Assembly: GCF_023634865.1 (NCBI RefSeq)
Contig: NZ_JAMLJN010000003.1
Coordinates: forward strand, 62,001 to 126,000
Length of the DNA stretch: 64,000 nucleotides
Direction of reading: 5' to 3'
Source of the DNA: Flavobacterium fragile
GTDB lineage: Bacteria > Bacteroidota > Bacteroidia > Flavobacteriales > Flavobacteriaceae
A program made the position numbers and the translations under genes. Under the pieces are notes generated by a model. That model was not told the origin of the DNA and searched no databases. It saw only the letters and a list, made by a program, of their open reading frames with translations. How positions within the stretch are numbered: position 1 is the stretch's first letter; the number at the start of each line of letters is the position of its first letter. Below are positions 17,607 through 26,044 of the stretch, piece after piece.

Positions 17607-18488
17607 ATGAAAATGACAGCATATAAAAAACCTTACGTAATTGCCGAAATAGGATGTAATCACAAAGGGGATATGGAAATCGCAAAAGAATTAATCAAAA
17701 TAGCTAAAATATTTTGTAATGCGGATTCTGTAAAATTTCAGAAGCGTAACAATAAAGAATTATTGACAGAAGATCAATACAATGCACCACACCCTAATCC
17801 TGCTAACTCTTATGGAGATACTTATGGTGCACACAGAGAATATTTAGAATTTGATGTTAATCAACATGCTGAATTAAAAGCGTATTGTGAGGAAATTGGT
17901 ATTGTGTATTCCACATCAGTTTGGGATACTACTTCTGCAAAAGAAATTGCTTCTTTAAATCCGGAATACATAAAAATTCCTTCTGCATGTAACAACAACT
18001 ACGATATGTTAGGTTGGTTATGTGATAACTACAAAGGGGAAATTCACATTTCAACTGGAATGACAACTAAAGGAGAAGCGGATGATTTAGTTAATTTCTT
18101 CATTGAAAAAGGTAGAAACAAAGATTTAGTATTATACAATTGTACTTCTGGATATCCAGTTCCATTTGAAGATGTTTGCTTATTAGATATCAATTTATTG
18201 ATTGAAAAATATGGAGACAAAGTAAAACACATTGGTTTTTCTGGACACCATTTAGGAATTGCGGTTGATGTTGCCGCTTATACTCTAGGAGCAAACGTAA
18301 TTGAGCGTCATTATACATTAGATAGAACATGGAAAGGGACTGATCATGCAGCATCTTTAGAACCAGAAGGGTTACGTAAATTATGTCGCGATTTAAAAGC
18401 GGTTCATAAAGCCTTACGTTTTAAAAGTCAAGATATTTTACCGATTGAACAAGTGCAAAGAGATAAATTAAAAAATAAGAAAGTATAA
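17607..18488 (+). CDS. neuB: NeuB-family nonulosonic acid synthase, short form without SAF domain
   Basis: 293 residues. TIM-barrel motifs of the NeuB family: VIAEIGCNHKGD (11-22), VKFQKRN, STSVWD, GHHLG (about 213) and IERHYTLDRTWKGTDHAAS (about 229-247). The enzyme condenses PEP with a hexosamine- or mannose-type sugar (or its 6-phosphate) to a nine-carbon acid. Typical bacterial NeuB is about 340-350 residues with a C-terminal SAF (antifreeze-like) domain; this chain stops after the barrel and is closed by a clean terminator, so it seems naturally short. With the cytidylyltransferase/phosphatase upstream it suggests CMP-activated nonulosonate for the glycan. A second ATG two codons in is an alternative start. 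Confidence 0.82.
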   Translation: MKMTAYKKPYVIAEIGCNHKGDMEIAKELIKIAKIFCNADSVKFQKRNNKELLTEDQYNAPHPNPANSYGDTYGAHREYLEFDVNQHAELKAYCEEIGIVYSTSVWDTTSAKEIASLNPEYIKIPSACNNNYDMLGWLCDNYKGEIHISTGMTTKGEADDLVNFFIEKGRNKDLVLYNCTSGYPVPFEDVCLLDINLLIEKYGDKVKHIGFSGHHLGIAVDVAAYTLGANVIERHYTLDRTWKGTDHAASLEPEGLRKLCRDLKAVHKALRFKSQDILPIEQVQRDKLKNKKV

Positions 18489-18493
18489 GACCG

Positions 18494-18519
18494 AAATCCC
18501 TTCTTATGAAGGGATTTTT
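18494..18519 (+). terminator. Rho-independent terminator after neuB
   Basis: Perfect 10-bp stem (AAATCCCTTC with GAAGGGATTT) around a TTAT loop, followed by Ts. It ends the transcript begun upstream and isolates the GIY-YIG gene. Confidence 0.85.
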
Positions 18520-18608
18520 ATTTTCATATAATATAAAGTGTATTAAAACGTAACTGGTCTTGATTCCGAAAAGAAGGAACAGGCATTTGCTTGATTTGAC
18601 AGAGATTA

Positions 18609-18709
18609 TCTCGACTCCGCTCGATTTGACAGAGCAGTAGTTGTTAAGCTATGTATTTCCACCATTGTCAATCAAAGCACAATTTTGTCAAGTCGAGCGG
18701 AGTCGAGAC
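18609..18709. repeat. Complete palindromic element, copy upstream of the GIY-YIG gene
   Basis: TCTCGACTCCGCTCGATTTG at the left, the same middle as at 17170 (AGCAGTAGTTGTTAAG..., CCACCATTGTCAATCAAAGC), and TTGTCAAGTCGAGCGGAGTC at the right. It ends about 50 bases before the GIY-YIG start codon. Just before it, 18560-18583 carries TTCCGAAAAGAAGGAACAGG, resembling a small insert in the repeat at 58.31 kb. Confidence 0.85.
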
Positions 18710-18760
18710 TTTTTTTGTTTAATAATTATTCCTATTTTTACATATATAAATATACACGCC

Positions 18761-19069
18761 ATGAAATTTTATTTTGTTTACATCCTTAAATGTTCCGACT
18801 ACTCTTATTATGTCGGTATTACTTCAAATTTAGACCGTAGAGTTACGGAACACAATGCAGGTAAATATTCAGATGCTTATACTTTTTCAAGACGACCGGT
18901 TGAGTTGGTTTGGTATCAGGAATTTTTAGAGCCTAATCAAGCTATATCTTTTGAAAAGAAAATAAAGAAATGGAGTAGAGCTAAGAAAGAAGCTTTGATT
19001 AAAGGAGAATGGGATTTGTTACCAATTTTGGCTGAGTGTAAGAATGAAACGCATTTTAAGTACAAGTAA
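18761..19069 (+). CDS. GIY-YIG nuclease domain protein
   Basis: 102 residues, a free-standing GIY-YIG nuclease. FVYILKC (5-11) and YYVGIT (16-21) are the two tyrosine-containing strands; NLDRRVTEHN (23-32) holds the catalytic Arg; SFEKKIKKWSR (63-73) holds the expected catalytic Glu65. The start is the ATG at 18761; a longer frame from 18641 runs through the flanking repeat and is not credible. It is alone, with no operon partner. The stop codon is immediately followed by another palindrome arm, and full palindromic elements lie on both sides. This layout suggests a link between nuclease and repeats, as RAYT transposases have with REP palindromes; that is inference. A general repair role, as proposed for YhbQ-like proteins, is the alternative. 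Confidence 0.85.
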   Translation: MKFYFVYILKCSDYSYYVGITSNLDRRVTEHNAGKYSDAYTFSRRPVELVWYQEFLEPNQAISFEKKIKKWSRAKKEALIKGEWDLLPILAECKNETHFKYK

Positions 19070-19257
19070 TCTCGACTTCGCTCGATTTGACAATCTCCAC
19101 TCCGCTCGATATGACAGTGCAGTAGTTCTTAGGATATGTATTTCCACAATTGTCAATCAAAGTACAAATCTGTCAAGTCGAGCGGAGTCGAGACTCTTCT
19201 ACACAAACCATTTCGAAACTCCGACTAAGCTCAGTACAGGCAAGCTCGATATGACAG
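19070..19257. repeat. Palindromic elements downstream of the GIY-YIG gene
   Basis: A single arm starts one base after the stop codon (about 19070-19091), then a complete ~101-bp element (19094-19194) with the same middle as the copies at 17170 and 18609. A disrupted arm at about 19208-19257 has AAGCTCAGTACAGGC inserted within it. Confidence 0.85.
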
Positions 19258-19393
19258 CTAAGTAGTTCTTATGAATTAACAATTCTACTTAGGTTGATTT
19301 TTTCTCAAAAGAAATAAGTATAACACTTGATAACTAGATAAATTGTATTCCCAAAAACTCTTTTCATTACTTAGTTTAATACGTTATAAATAC

Positions 19394-19401
19394 TATATTT
19401 G
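19394..19401 (+). promoter_or_regulatory. Bacteroidota -7 element before the 19413 gene
   Basis: TATATTTG matches TAnnTTTG exactly and lies 11 bases before the first ATG (23 before the second). It probably starts the unit running from 19413 through the MBOAT module. Confidence 0.55.
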
Positions 19402-19412
19402 CCAACTATATA

Positions 19413-20822
19413 ATGAATTTGAAAATGAGTAAAAAAGCCTTTATTTTTTTACCTGATGGTGTAGGTTTGCGTAATTTCGCTTTAAGCAATTTTAATGCTA
19501 TTGGTACCGCTTTAGGATATGAAATTGTGTATTGGAATAATACGCCTTTTAAAATCAAAGAAGAATTAGGATTTGATGAGGTAACTCTTACGAATCATCA
19601 ATTGCATCCTTGGACAACGGTATATACTCGTGCTAGAAAACGTTGCGAGTTAAATGTTTTTGATAAAAAATTCAACGAAACGGTTTATAATACCTATAAT
19701 TTTCCGCAATCTTATAAGGGAATAAAAAATATCATTAAAAGTTTGAATGTTGATTTTTTAGTAGCTACAAAATCTACTGAAAAAGGAGTAGAGAGCATTC
19801 GAACTAAAATTAAAAAGTTAGAAAGAAGTACCTCTAAATACGAGTATTGTAAAAAGCAATTACTAGATCACAAACCTGACATTGTTTTTTGTACGAATCC
19901 TCGACCAACTCAAGCTATTGCGCCTATTTTGGCGGCTCAAGATTTAGGAATTCCAACTGCTTCCTTTATTTTTTCATGGGATAATTTACCAAAAGCTACC
20001 ACGTTAATTGAACCCGATTTTTATTTTGTGTGGAGCGATTACATGAAAAAAGAATTGCTTCAATATTGTCCGTATGTACAACCAGAGCAAGTTTTTGTTA
20101 CCGGAACACCCCAATTTGAAAGCCATTTCGATACGAGTTTATTGCAAACCAAAGAAGATTTTTATACGACACATCATTTAGACTTAGAAAAAAAATATAT
20201 TTGTTTTTCAGGTGACGATATTGTTACCTCACCATTGGATCAATTCTATTTAGAAGATTTAGCAATTTCAGTTCGTGAATTAAACCAACAAGGATATAAC
20301 TTGGGCATTATTTACAGAAAATGTCCAGTAGATTTTACGAATCGATACGATGCGGTCTTAGAACAGTATCAAGATGTTATTGTTTCTATTGATCCTTTAT
20401 GGCGCCCAGTAGGCACGAGTTGGAATGAAATTATGCCCACCAAAGAAGATTTTGCATTACAAGCTAATATTTGTGAGCATACTGAATTTGTAGGAAATAT
20501 TGCCTCATCCATGGTCTTCGATTTTGTAGCGCATGACAAATCGTGTTTGTTTTTTGATTACGAACAACCGCAATTACAAAAAGGAATTCGCGATATCGGG
20601 CAAAATTATAAGTATATTCATTTTCGTTCAATGCCAAACAAAGAAGCCGCCTTGTTTGTTTACGATAAAAAAGAATTGACGGCTATTGTAAAAGCTATTT
20701 TAGATGGAAATAAATCCAATGTTCCTGTTGGAAAGAAATGGTTTGACGTAGTGGTGGGAACTGAACCCGCAAAAGCTTCAGAGAAAATTTGGGGAGGAAT
20801 CAATGAAATCTTAAATAAATGA
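19413..20822 (+). CDS. GT-B-like glycosyltransferase / capsule biosynthesis protein
   Basis: 469 residues. Two Rossmann-like halves are suggested: KKAFIFLPDGVGLRNFALSN at the start, then PDIVFCTNPRPTQAIAPILAAQDLGIPTASFIFSWDN (about 149-186), FVWSDYMKKEL and VFVTGTPQFE (about 225-235). The order resembles GT-B enzymes of the UDP-glycosyl or CDP-glycerol transferase kind. ICEHTEFVGNIASSMVFDF (about 350-370) has the ASSM feature at the expected donor-site loop. Its place after the CMP-nonulosonate genes makes it a candidate for adding that sugar, but this is inference only. Its stop overlaps the next start by four bases. A second ATG four codons in is possible. Confidence 0.65.
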   Translation: MNLKMSKKAFIFLPDGVGLRNFALSNFNAIGTALGYEIVYWNNTPFKIKEELGFDEVTLTNHQLHPWTTVYTRARKRCELNVFDKKFNETVYNTYNFPQSYKGIKNIIKSLNVDFLVATKSTEKGVESIRTKIKKLERSTSKYEYCKKQLLDHKPDIVFCTNPRPTQAIAPILAAQDLGIPTASFIFSWDNLPKATTLIEPDFYFVWSDYMKKELLQYCPYVQPEQVFVTGTPQFESHFDTSLLQTKEDFYTTHHLDLEKKYICFSGDDIVTSPLDQFYLEDLAISVRELNQQGYNLGIIYRKCPVDFTNRYDAVLEQYQDVIVSIDPLWRPVGTSWNEIMPTKEDFALQANICEHTEFVGNIASSMVFDFVAHDKSCLFFDYEQPQLQKGIRDIGQNYKYIHFRSMPNKEAALFVYDKKELTAIVKAILDGNKSNVPVGKKWFDVVVGTEPAKASEKIWGGINEILNK

Positions 20823-21694
20823 AAAATTTTTTTTTCTTTTCTTTAAAGATATTATTTGTTTTTATCTCAGTGTCTTTTTTGCTAGAGACTATTTATACTT
20901 TTTTGTATGTTGAGAAAACAAACTATTCAAAATTTCAATTTATAAAAAATCAGCAAAATAAAAAGTATGATTATATTTTTTATGGCTCATCTAGGGTTGT
21001 AAATCATATTGATCCAAAAATTATAGATTCTTCTTTAGATAGAACAAGTGTGAATTTTGGGGTAATGGATGCAAAGCCTAAAGATATATTAACGCTTCTT
21101 AAACTTTCAAAATTTTATAATATAAAATCGGATTCGATTTTTATTCAAACCGATTACTACTATAATTCAACTGGGAGATCTAATTTTTTATACTTAGATA
21201 TGTTGCCATTTATAAATGAAAATAATATTATTAAATCCTATTATTATGATGAAAAGGATTATCTTTTTTTGGCTTATTTTCCTTTTTATAAATATTCTAA
21301 AAACGGTTCTAAATTAGGTCTTAGAGATTTATTAGCTTCTTTATTTAGAAAAAATGAATTTGAAAAAACTAATGGTTATATTCCTCTGAATGGAAGTGGA
21401 AACTCGTGGCAAAGAGAACTCCCGAAAAGTGTTTTTTACGATAATAAATTCAACAAAGAAACATTATTATTTTTGGATGCTAATTCATTAAATTTTGTTT
21501 TTTTTATTGCCCCATTACGAAATGATACTAAAAATATAAGTTTTGTTTCTAAATTAAAGCGTCAATATTCTACTTTTTGGGATTTTTCAGCTTCAATAAG
21601 TAATCCTAAAATGTTTAAGAATGGATATCATTTAAATGATGTCGGTGCACAACAATTTTCATTACAATTTTCTAATAAAATAAAAAATAATTAG
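20819..21694 (+). CDS. SGNH-like membrane-anchored protein, MBOAT partner 1
   Basis: 291 residues: one N-terminal membrane helix (about 3-28), then an extracytoplasmic domain. FYGSSRVVNHIDP (about 54-66) has the block I GxS shape of SGNH hydrolases, and NGYHLNDVGAQQF near the C-terminus has the block V histidine; the Asp normally three residues before it is Asn. It shares YIFYGSSR/YIFLGSSR, DYY-type and SKxGxR segments with the two paralogues after the MBOAT gene. Expected to act in the periplasm on sugars O-acetylated through the adjacent MBOAT protein, as AlgJ/AlgX or DltD do. Much more AT-rich than its paralogues. Confidence 0.65.
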   Translation: MKNFFFFSLKILFVFISVSFLLETIYTFLYVEKTNYSKFQFIKNQQNKKYDYIFYGSSRVVNHIDPKIIDSSLDRTSVNFGVMDAKPKDILTLLKLSKFYNIKSDSIFIQTDYYYNSTGRSNFLYLDMLPFINENNIIKSYYYDEKDYLFLAYFPFYKYSKNGSKLGLRDLLASLFRKNEFEKTNGYIPLNGSGNSWQRELPKSVFYDNKFNKETLLFLDANSLNFVFFIAPLRNDTKNISFVSKLKRQYSTFWDFSASISNPKMFKNGYHLNDVGAQQFSLQFSNKIKNN

Positions 21695-21698
21695 TTTT

Positions 21699-23132
21699 AT
21701 GTTCTTCAACTCCTTATCCTTCGCTATATTTCTACCTATAGTATTTCTTTTGTATTGGTTTGTTTTTAATAAAAACAAAACCACCCAAAATACCCTCTTA
21801 ATTGTTGCGAGTTATTATTTTTATTCGTGTTGGGATTGGCGTTTCCTGTTTTTGTTGGTGTTTTCTACATTGTTGGATTACTTTAGTGCCATTATGATGG
21901 AAAACAGTACGACCGACAAAAAGCGCAAGTTTTGGTTGTGGTTGACGATTGGTATTAACTTAGGATTTTTAGGCATTTTCAAATACTACGATTTCTTTGC
22001 CCAATCGTTTGCTGATTTGTTACATGGTTTCGGATTTCAAACGAATCCTGTTCTGTTAAAATTGATTCTACCGGTCGGAATTTCTTTTTATACCTTCCAT
22101 GGGTTATCGTATGTGATTGATATTTATTATAAACGCATTACTGCCGAGCGCAATTTTGTCGATTATTCCTTATTCGTAAGTTACTTTCCGCTTTTAGTGG
22201 CGGGACCTATTGAAAGAGCTACGCATTTATTACCACAAGTCAAAATCAAGCGTCATTTTAACTTTGAAAAAGCCAAAGAAGGCGTTTATCAAATTATTTG
22301 GGGATTGGTCAAAAAAGTAGTGATTGCCGATAGTTGTGCTACTTATGCTAATGCCGTTTTTGATAATTACGAATCTATGAATTCGTTGTCCTTGATGTTA
22401 GGAGCTGTTTATTTTGCCTTCCAAATTTATGGTGATTTTTCAGGGTATTCCGATATTGCTTTAGGAACCTCTAAATTGTTCGGAATTGATTTGTTAAAGA
22501 ATTTCAATTACCCTTATTTTTCAAGAGATATAGCCGAGTTTTGGCGTCGTTGGCACATTTCGTTGTCGTCTTGGTTTCGCGATTATTTATATATTCCACT
22601 TGGTGGAAGTCAAGGAGGAATGTGGATGAAAGTAAGAAACACCTTTATCATTTTCTTGGTGAGCGGATTTTGGCATGGTGCTAATTGGACATTCATTGTA
22701 TGGGGATTGTTGAATGCGATTTACTTTTTGCCTTTGTTGTTGCAGAATAAGAACCGTTCGAATATGGGTGAAATAGAAATGGGGTGGAATGCCAATAGCT
22801 TAAAAACCATTTTAAATATTCTAGGTACTTTTGTGTTAACTACTATTGCTTGGATTTTCTTTAGAGCTAAATCGATTTCAGAAGCTATTGGTTATATTCA
22901 AAAAATGGTTACCGACTTCCATTTTAATACTCAGTATTTAAATAATGAACGATACAATATTGAATTACTACTTTTAATTTTAGTTTTTGTAGGAGTTGAA
23001 TGGTTCAATCGTTCCAAAGTAGAACCATTGTCTGGGAAAGCCAGTTGGGTAAAAGTAACCTTAGCGATTATGGCTTTATTGGCATTAGGCGTGTATTCTG
23101 ATTATAAAGAATTTATTTATTTCCAATTCTAA
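21699..23132 (+). CDS. MBOAT O-acyltransferase (AlgI-like)
   Basis: 477 residues, about ten or more membrane segments. Family signatures: FNSLSFAIFLPIVFLLYW at the start, LPVGISFYTFHGLSYVIDIYY (about 125-146), VAGPIERATHLLPQ, IYGDFSGYSDIALGTSKLFGI (about 247-267), FWRRWHISLSSWFRDYLYIPLGG (about 278-300) and VSGFWHGANWTFIVWG (about 315-330), which contains the conserved MBOAT histidine. It moves acetyl groups across the inner membrane for O-acetylation of polysaccharide, as AlgI does for alginate. It lies between SGNH-like genes, overlapping the next by one base. One MBOAT serving three SGNH-like partners is unusual. Confidence 0.93.
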   Translation: MFFNSLSFAIFLPIVFLLYWFVFNKNKTTQNTLLIVASYYFYSCWDWRFLFLLVFSTLLDYFSAIMMENSTTDKKRKFWLWLTIGINLGFLGIFKYYDFFAQSFADLLHGFGFQTNPVLLKLILPVGISFYTFHGLSYVIDIYYKRITAERNFVDYSLFVSYFPLLVAGPIERATHLLPQVKIKRHFNFEKAKEGVYQIIWGLVKKVVIADSCATYANAVFDNYESMNSLSLMLGAVYFAFQIYGDFSGYSDIALGTSKLFGIDLLKNFNYPYFSRDIAEFWRRWHISLSSWFRDYLYIPLGGSQGGMWMKVRNTFIIFLVSGFWHGANWTFIVWGLLNAIYFLPLLLQNKNRSNMGEIEMGWNANSLKTILNILGTFVLTTIAWIFFRAKSISEAIGYIQKMVTDFHFNTQYLNNERYNIELLLLILVFVGVEWFNRSKVEPLSGKASWVKVTLAIMALLALGVYSDYKEFIYFQF

Positions 23133-24016
23133 TGAAACCCTTTTTAATCTTTATCGGAAAAATTTTATTAGTGCTTTTGCTCTCTGCATTTTCATTTGAT
23201 TTGGTGTACACTCATGTTTATGAAACCTCTTCACCTAGAACTAAGTTTCAATATTTCAGAACCTTTAAGAAGGATACGTTAGATTATATTTTTTTAGGTT
23301 CTTCTCGTGTAGAAAATAGCCTAGTTATCTCAGAAATTGAAAAGCAAACCGGTAAAAGTGCTTTGAATTTAGGATTTCAAGCGGCAAAAATGGAGGATAT
23401 TTACACTTTATTACAGTTAATTAAAGCTTATGAAATTCATACCGAAACGATTTTTATTCAAGTAGATTATATTTTTAATATTCAAGAGGGTTATTCTAAT
23501 GTGCTTCAATATGAAGTGATGCCTTATGTGCGGGATAATTCGGTTACTAAATCTTATTTGAATCACCATTTTGAGCATCCTAGTTTGCTTTATTATTTTC
23601 CTTTTTATCGTTTTAGTGATTATGATTCTAAAATTGGTTTTCGTGAGTTTGTTTTAAATGTTTTAGGAAAGCAAACCACTATACAAAAAGAAAAAGGATT
23701 TGTGGGTTTGGATGGTCAGTTGGATCATTGTGATTATGAACTGCCCTCTTCAGTAAATGAACAAAATGTTTATTTTAATCAGATTCAAGATTTTGCCAAG
23801 AAAAACGATATGAATATTGTTTACTATTTTTCGCCCATGAGTTTAAGCATCAAGAATAAAGATTATGTTGCAAAATTACAAGGTAAGATTCCGAAGTTAC
23901 ACGATTTTTCTTCTGTAGTTAAAGATGATCTTTTGTTCCAAGATTGTACTCATTTGAATCGTAAGGGAGCTACTTTTTTCACCCAATATTTTATAGATAC
24001 CTTGTTAACTGATTAA
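23132..24016 (+). CDS. SGNH-like membrane-anchored protein, MBOAT partner 2
   Basis: 294 residues. An N-terminal anchor (MKPFLIFIGKILLVLLLSAF) is nearly the same as in the next gene. YIFLGSSRVENSLV (about 51-64) is the block I-like serine motif and QDCTHLNRKGATFF (near 272-285) is block V with both Asp and His. Of the three paralogues this is the only one keeping the full DxxH pair, so it is the best candidate for an active acetyltransferase or esterase. It starts on the last base of the MBOAT gene. Confidence 0.68.
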   Translation: MKPFLIFIGKILLVLLLSAFSFDLVYTHVYETSSPRTKFQYFRTFKKDTLDYIFLGSSRVENSLVISEIEKQTGKSALNLGFQAAKMEDIYTLLQLIKAYEIHTETIFIQVDYIFNIQEGYSNVLQYEVMPYVRDNSVTKSYLNHHFEHPSLLYYFPFYRFSDYDSKIGFREFVLNVLGKQTTIQKEKGFVGLDGQLDHCDYELPSSVNEQNVYFNQIQDFAKKNDMNIVYYFSPMSLSIKNKDYVAKLQGKIPKLHDFSSVVKDDLLFQDCTHLNRKGATFFTQYFIDTLLTD

Positions 24017-24019
24017 AAA

Positions 24020-24898
24020 ATGAAACCTTTTCTTCTATTTATCGGAAAAATTTTGTTGGTGCTTTTGCTCTCCGCTTTTGCATTGGATTTCATTTATACT
24101 ACTGTTTTTGCTCAATCGGAAACTCGAAATAAGGTGGAAAACGTTATCAATTCGAAACCACAACAGTATGATGTGATTATTTTAGGAACTTCTAGAGCCA
24201 ATAATCATTTTGTGTCGGAGTTGTTTGAAAAAGAAGGATTAAAAACCTTTAATTACGGGATGAGTGGTTCGCATTTATTTGAAACGTCATTACTGCTAAA
24301 ATTGATGGTGGAAAGAGGTTGGAACATCAAAAATATCATAGTAGAAACGGATTTAAACTTATCCAACGAAAAACGCGATGATGGTACTTTTGGGCGTTTT
24401 ATGCCGTTTCTACATCAATCGAATACTATTACAGAACATTTTAAAAATGAAACTGATTTTACCGAATTGTATTATGTCCCTTTTTACCGATACATTCAAT
24501 TTGATTCCAAAATAGGATTTAGGGCTTGGTACAAAACATTGGTAAACGAACCAACCAATACTTTGGCTAATAAAGGATATTATCCTCTTGGATTTAATCC
24601 TAAAGCCAATATGAAGAATAATATTGCAAGTTTAGTGCCTTTACGTAACCGTTATTTCGAAGAAATTAAGCAAATTTGTAAAGACAATCACATCAATCTA
24701 ATAGCCGTTACCACGCCCATGTGCTCTAATGTAAAAGGAATGGAGTACTTTAAAAAAGTCAAAGCGTTGTATCCCGAAATAAAAGAATATGAACATGTAG
24801 TAGCCGGAGATGAATACTTTTCATCCTGTGGCCATTTGAATGATAAAGGCGCTAGGTTGTACACCGCTAAAATTATTGAAGACATATTTAAAAAATAA
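24020..24898 (+). CDS. SGNH-like membrane-anchored protein, MBOAT partner 3
   Basis: 292 residues. The anchor MKPFLLFIGKILLVLLLSAF repeats that of the previous gene, pointing to tandem duplication. VIILGTSRANNHFV (about 53-66) is the block I-like motif. The C-terminal SSCGHLNDKGARLYT keeps His but has Ser where the block V Asp is expected. The middle of the protein has diverged strongly. It may act on a different sugar position, or be a non-catalytic partner. It starts 3 bp after its paralogue and a GT4 gene follows after 3 bp. Confidence 0.65.
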   Translation: MKPFLLFIGKILLVLLLSAFALDFIYTTVFAQSETRNKVENVINSKPQQYDVIILGTSRANNHFVSELFEKEGLKTFNYGMSGSHLFETSLLLKLMVERGWNIKNIIVETDLNLSNEKRDDGTFGRFMPFLHQSNTITEHFKNETDFTELYYVPFYRYIQFDSKIGFRAWYKTLVNEPTNTLANKGYYPLGFNPKANMKNNIASLVPLRNRYFEEIKQICKDNHINLIAVTTPMCSNVKGMEYFKKVKALYPEIKEYEHVVAGDEYFSSCGHLNDKGARLYTAKIIEDIFKK

Positions 24899-24901
24899 AC
24901 T

Positions 24902-26044
24902 ATGCACATTGCTTTTTTAACTCCCGAATATCCACACTCGAAGGTCAATCATTCGGGCGGACTTGGCACCAGTATTAAAAACTTGGTGGTGGCTTTGGTT
25001 GTAAAACGGGTTAAAGTGACGGTTTTTGTTTATGGTCAACCAAAAGCGGAAGTTTTTGAAGAAAATGGAATTGTTTTTCATTTGATTTCTGATAAAAAGT
25101 ATCCGTTTGCAAAGTGGTTTTTCTATCGAAAATATATTCAAAACTATGTCAATTCTATTATTAAAAAAGAAAACATCAATTTAATCGAAGCACCCGATTG
25201 GACAGGAGTTACCGCTTTTATGAATTTTACGGTTCCGTTAGTTATTCGTTTTCACGGCAGCGATACCTATTTTTGTCATATCGAAAAAAGAAAACAAAAA
25301 TTTAAAAATCGTTTGTTTGAAACTTTAGCGGTAAGAAAAGCAAAAGGGTTTATTGCTCCAACAAAATACGCAGGGGAAGTTTCGGCTGAACTTTTTGGGT
25401 TGCACAAAGAACAAATAAAAACCATACATTATGGTTTGGATTTGACTCAATTTCATAATGAACATCCAGAACGTTTTGAGAAAGGACTTGTTTTGTACAT
25501 TGGAACTATCATAAGAAAAAAAGGGGTTTTTGAATTGCCTGACATCTTCCATAAAGTAAGAAAACAATTTCCAAAAGCCCAATTGGTTTTAATTGGTGGC
25601 GATTCTGGAGATATTGCTACTGGAAAAAAATCTACGTGGGAATTAGTTAAGCAACAGTTTTCTGAACAGGATTTGGAACAGGTTTCCTATTTAGGTAAAA
25701 TACCATATTCAGAAGTGCAAGATTATATTAAAAAAGCCAATGTTTGTGTGTTTCCCACTTATGCTGAAACCCTTGGAATGGTCACTATCGAATCGATGGC
25801 AATGAAAAAAGCAGTGGTAAATAGTAACATTGGTTGGGCACAAGAATTAATGGAAGATGGCAAAAGTGGTTTTCTAGTTTATCCCTCTCAGCATGATGTC
25901 TTCTCTCAGCAAATTGTAACATTATTAAATGACGATGTATTGTGTGAAAGTATAGGTAATGAGGCTTGTCGTTTTGTAACAAATCGTTTTGATATACAGT
26001 ATATAGTAGATCAAAATATTCAATTTTATAAAGAATTACTATGA
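24902..26044 (+). CDS. Glycosyltransferase family 4
   Basis: 380 residues. N-terminal HIAFLTPEYPHSKVNHSGGLG (GGLG loop at about 19-22) as in GT4/glycogen synthase-like enzymes; VIRFHGSDTYF (about 114-124); donor half from about 185 with GLVLYIGTIIRKKGVFELP and FPTYAETLGMVTIESMAMKK (about 284-303), the E-x7-E region. Adds a sugar to the glycan in the cytoplasm. Overlaps the next gene by four bases, so it belongs to the same transcript as the MBOAT module. Confidence 0.9.
   Translation: MHIAFLTPEYPHSKVNHSGGLGTSIKNLVVALVVKRVKVTVFVYGQPKAEVFEENGIVFHLISDKKYPFAKWFFYRKYIQNYVNSIIKKENINLIEAPDWTGVTAFMNFTVPLVIRFHGSDTYFCHIEKRKQKFKNRLFETLAVRKAKGFIAPTKYAGEVSAELFGLHKEQIKTIHYGLDLTQFHNEHPERFEKGLVLYIGTIIRKKGVFELPDIFHKVRKQFPKAQLVLIGGDSGDIATGKKSTWELVKQQFSEQDLEQVSYLGKIPYSEVQDYIKKANVCVFPTYAETLGMVTIESMAMKKAVVNSNIGWAQELMEDGKSGFLVYPSQHDVFSQQIVTLLNDDVLCESIGNEACRFVTNRFDIQYIVDQNIQFYKELL

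Noticed and set aside
18641..18760. Longer GIY-YIG reading frame starting at 18641
   Set aside because: The extension runs through a palindromic repeat and ends in an AT-rich leader; the domain begins at the ATG at 18761.
19044..19265. Open frame after the GIY-YIG gene
   Set aside because: It consists of palindromic repeat DNA and overlaps the real gene in another frame.
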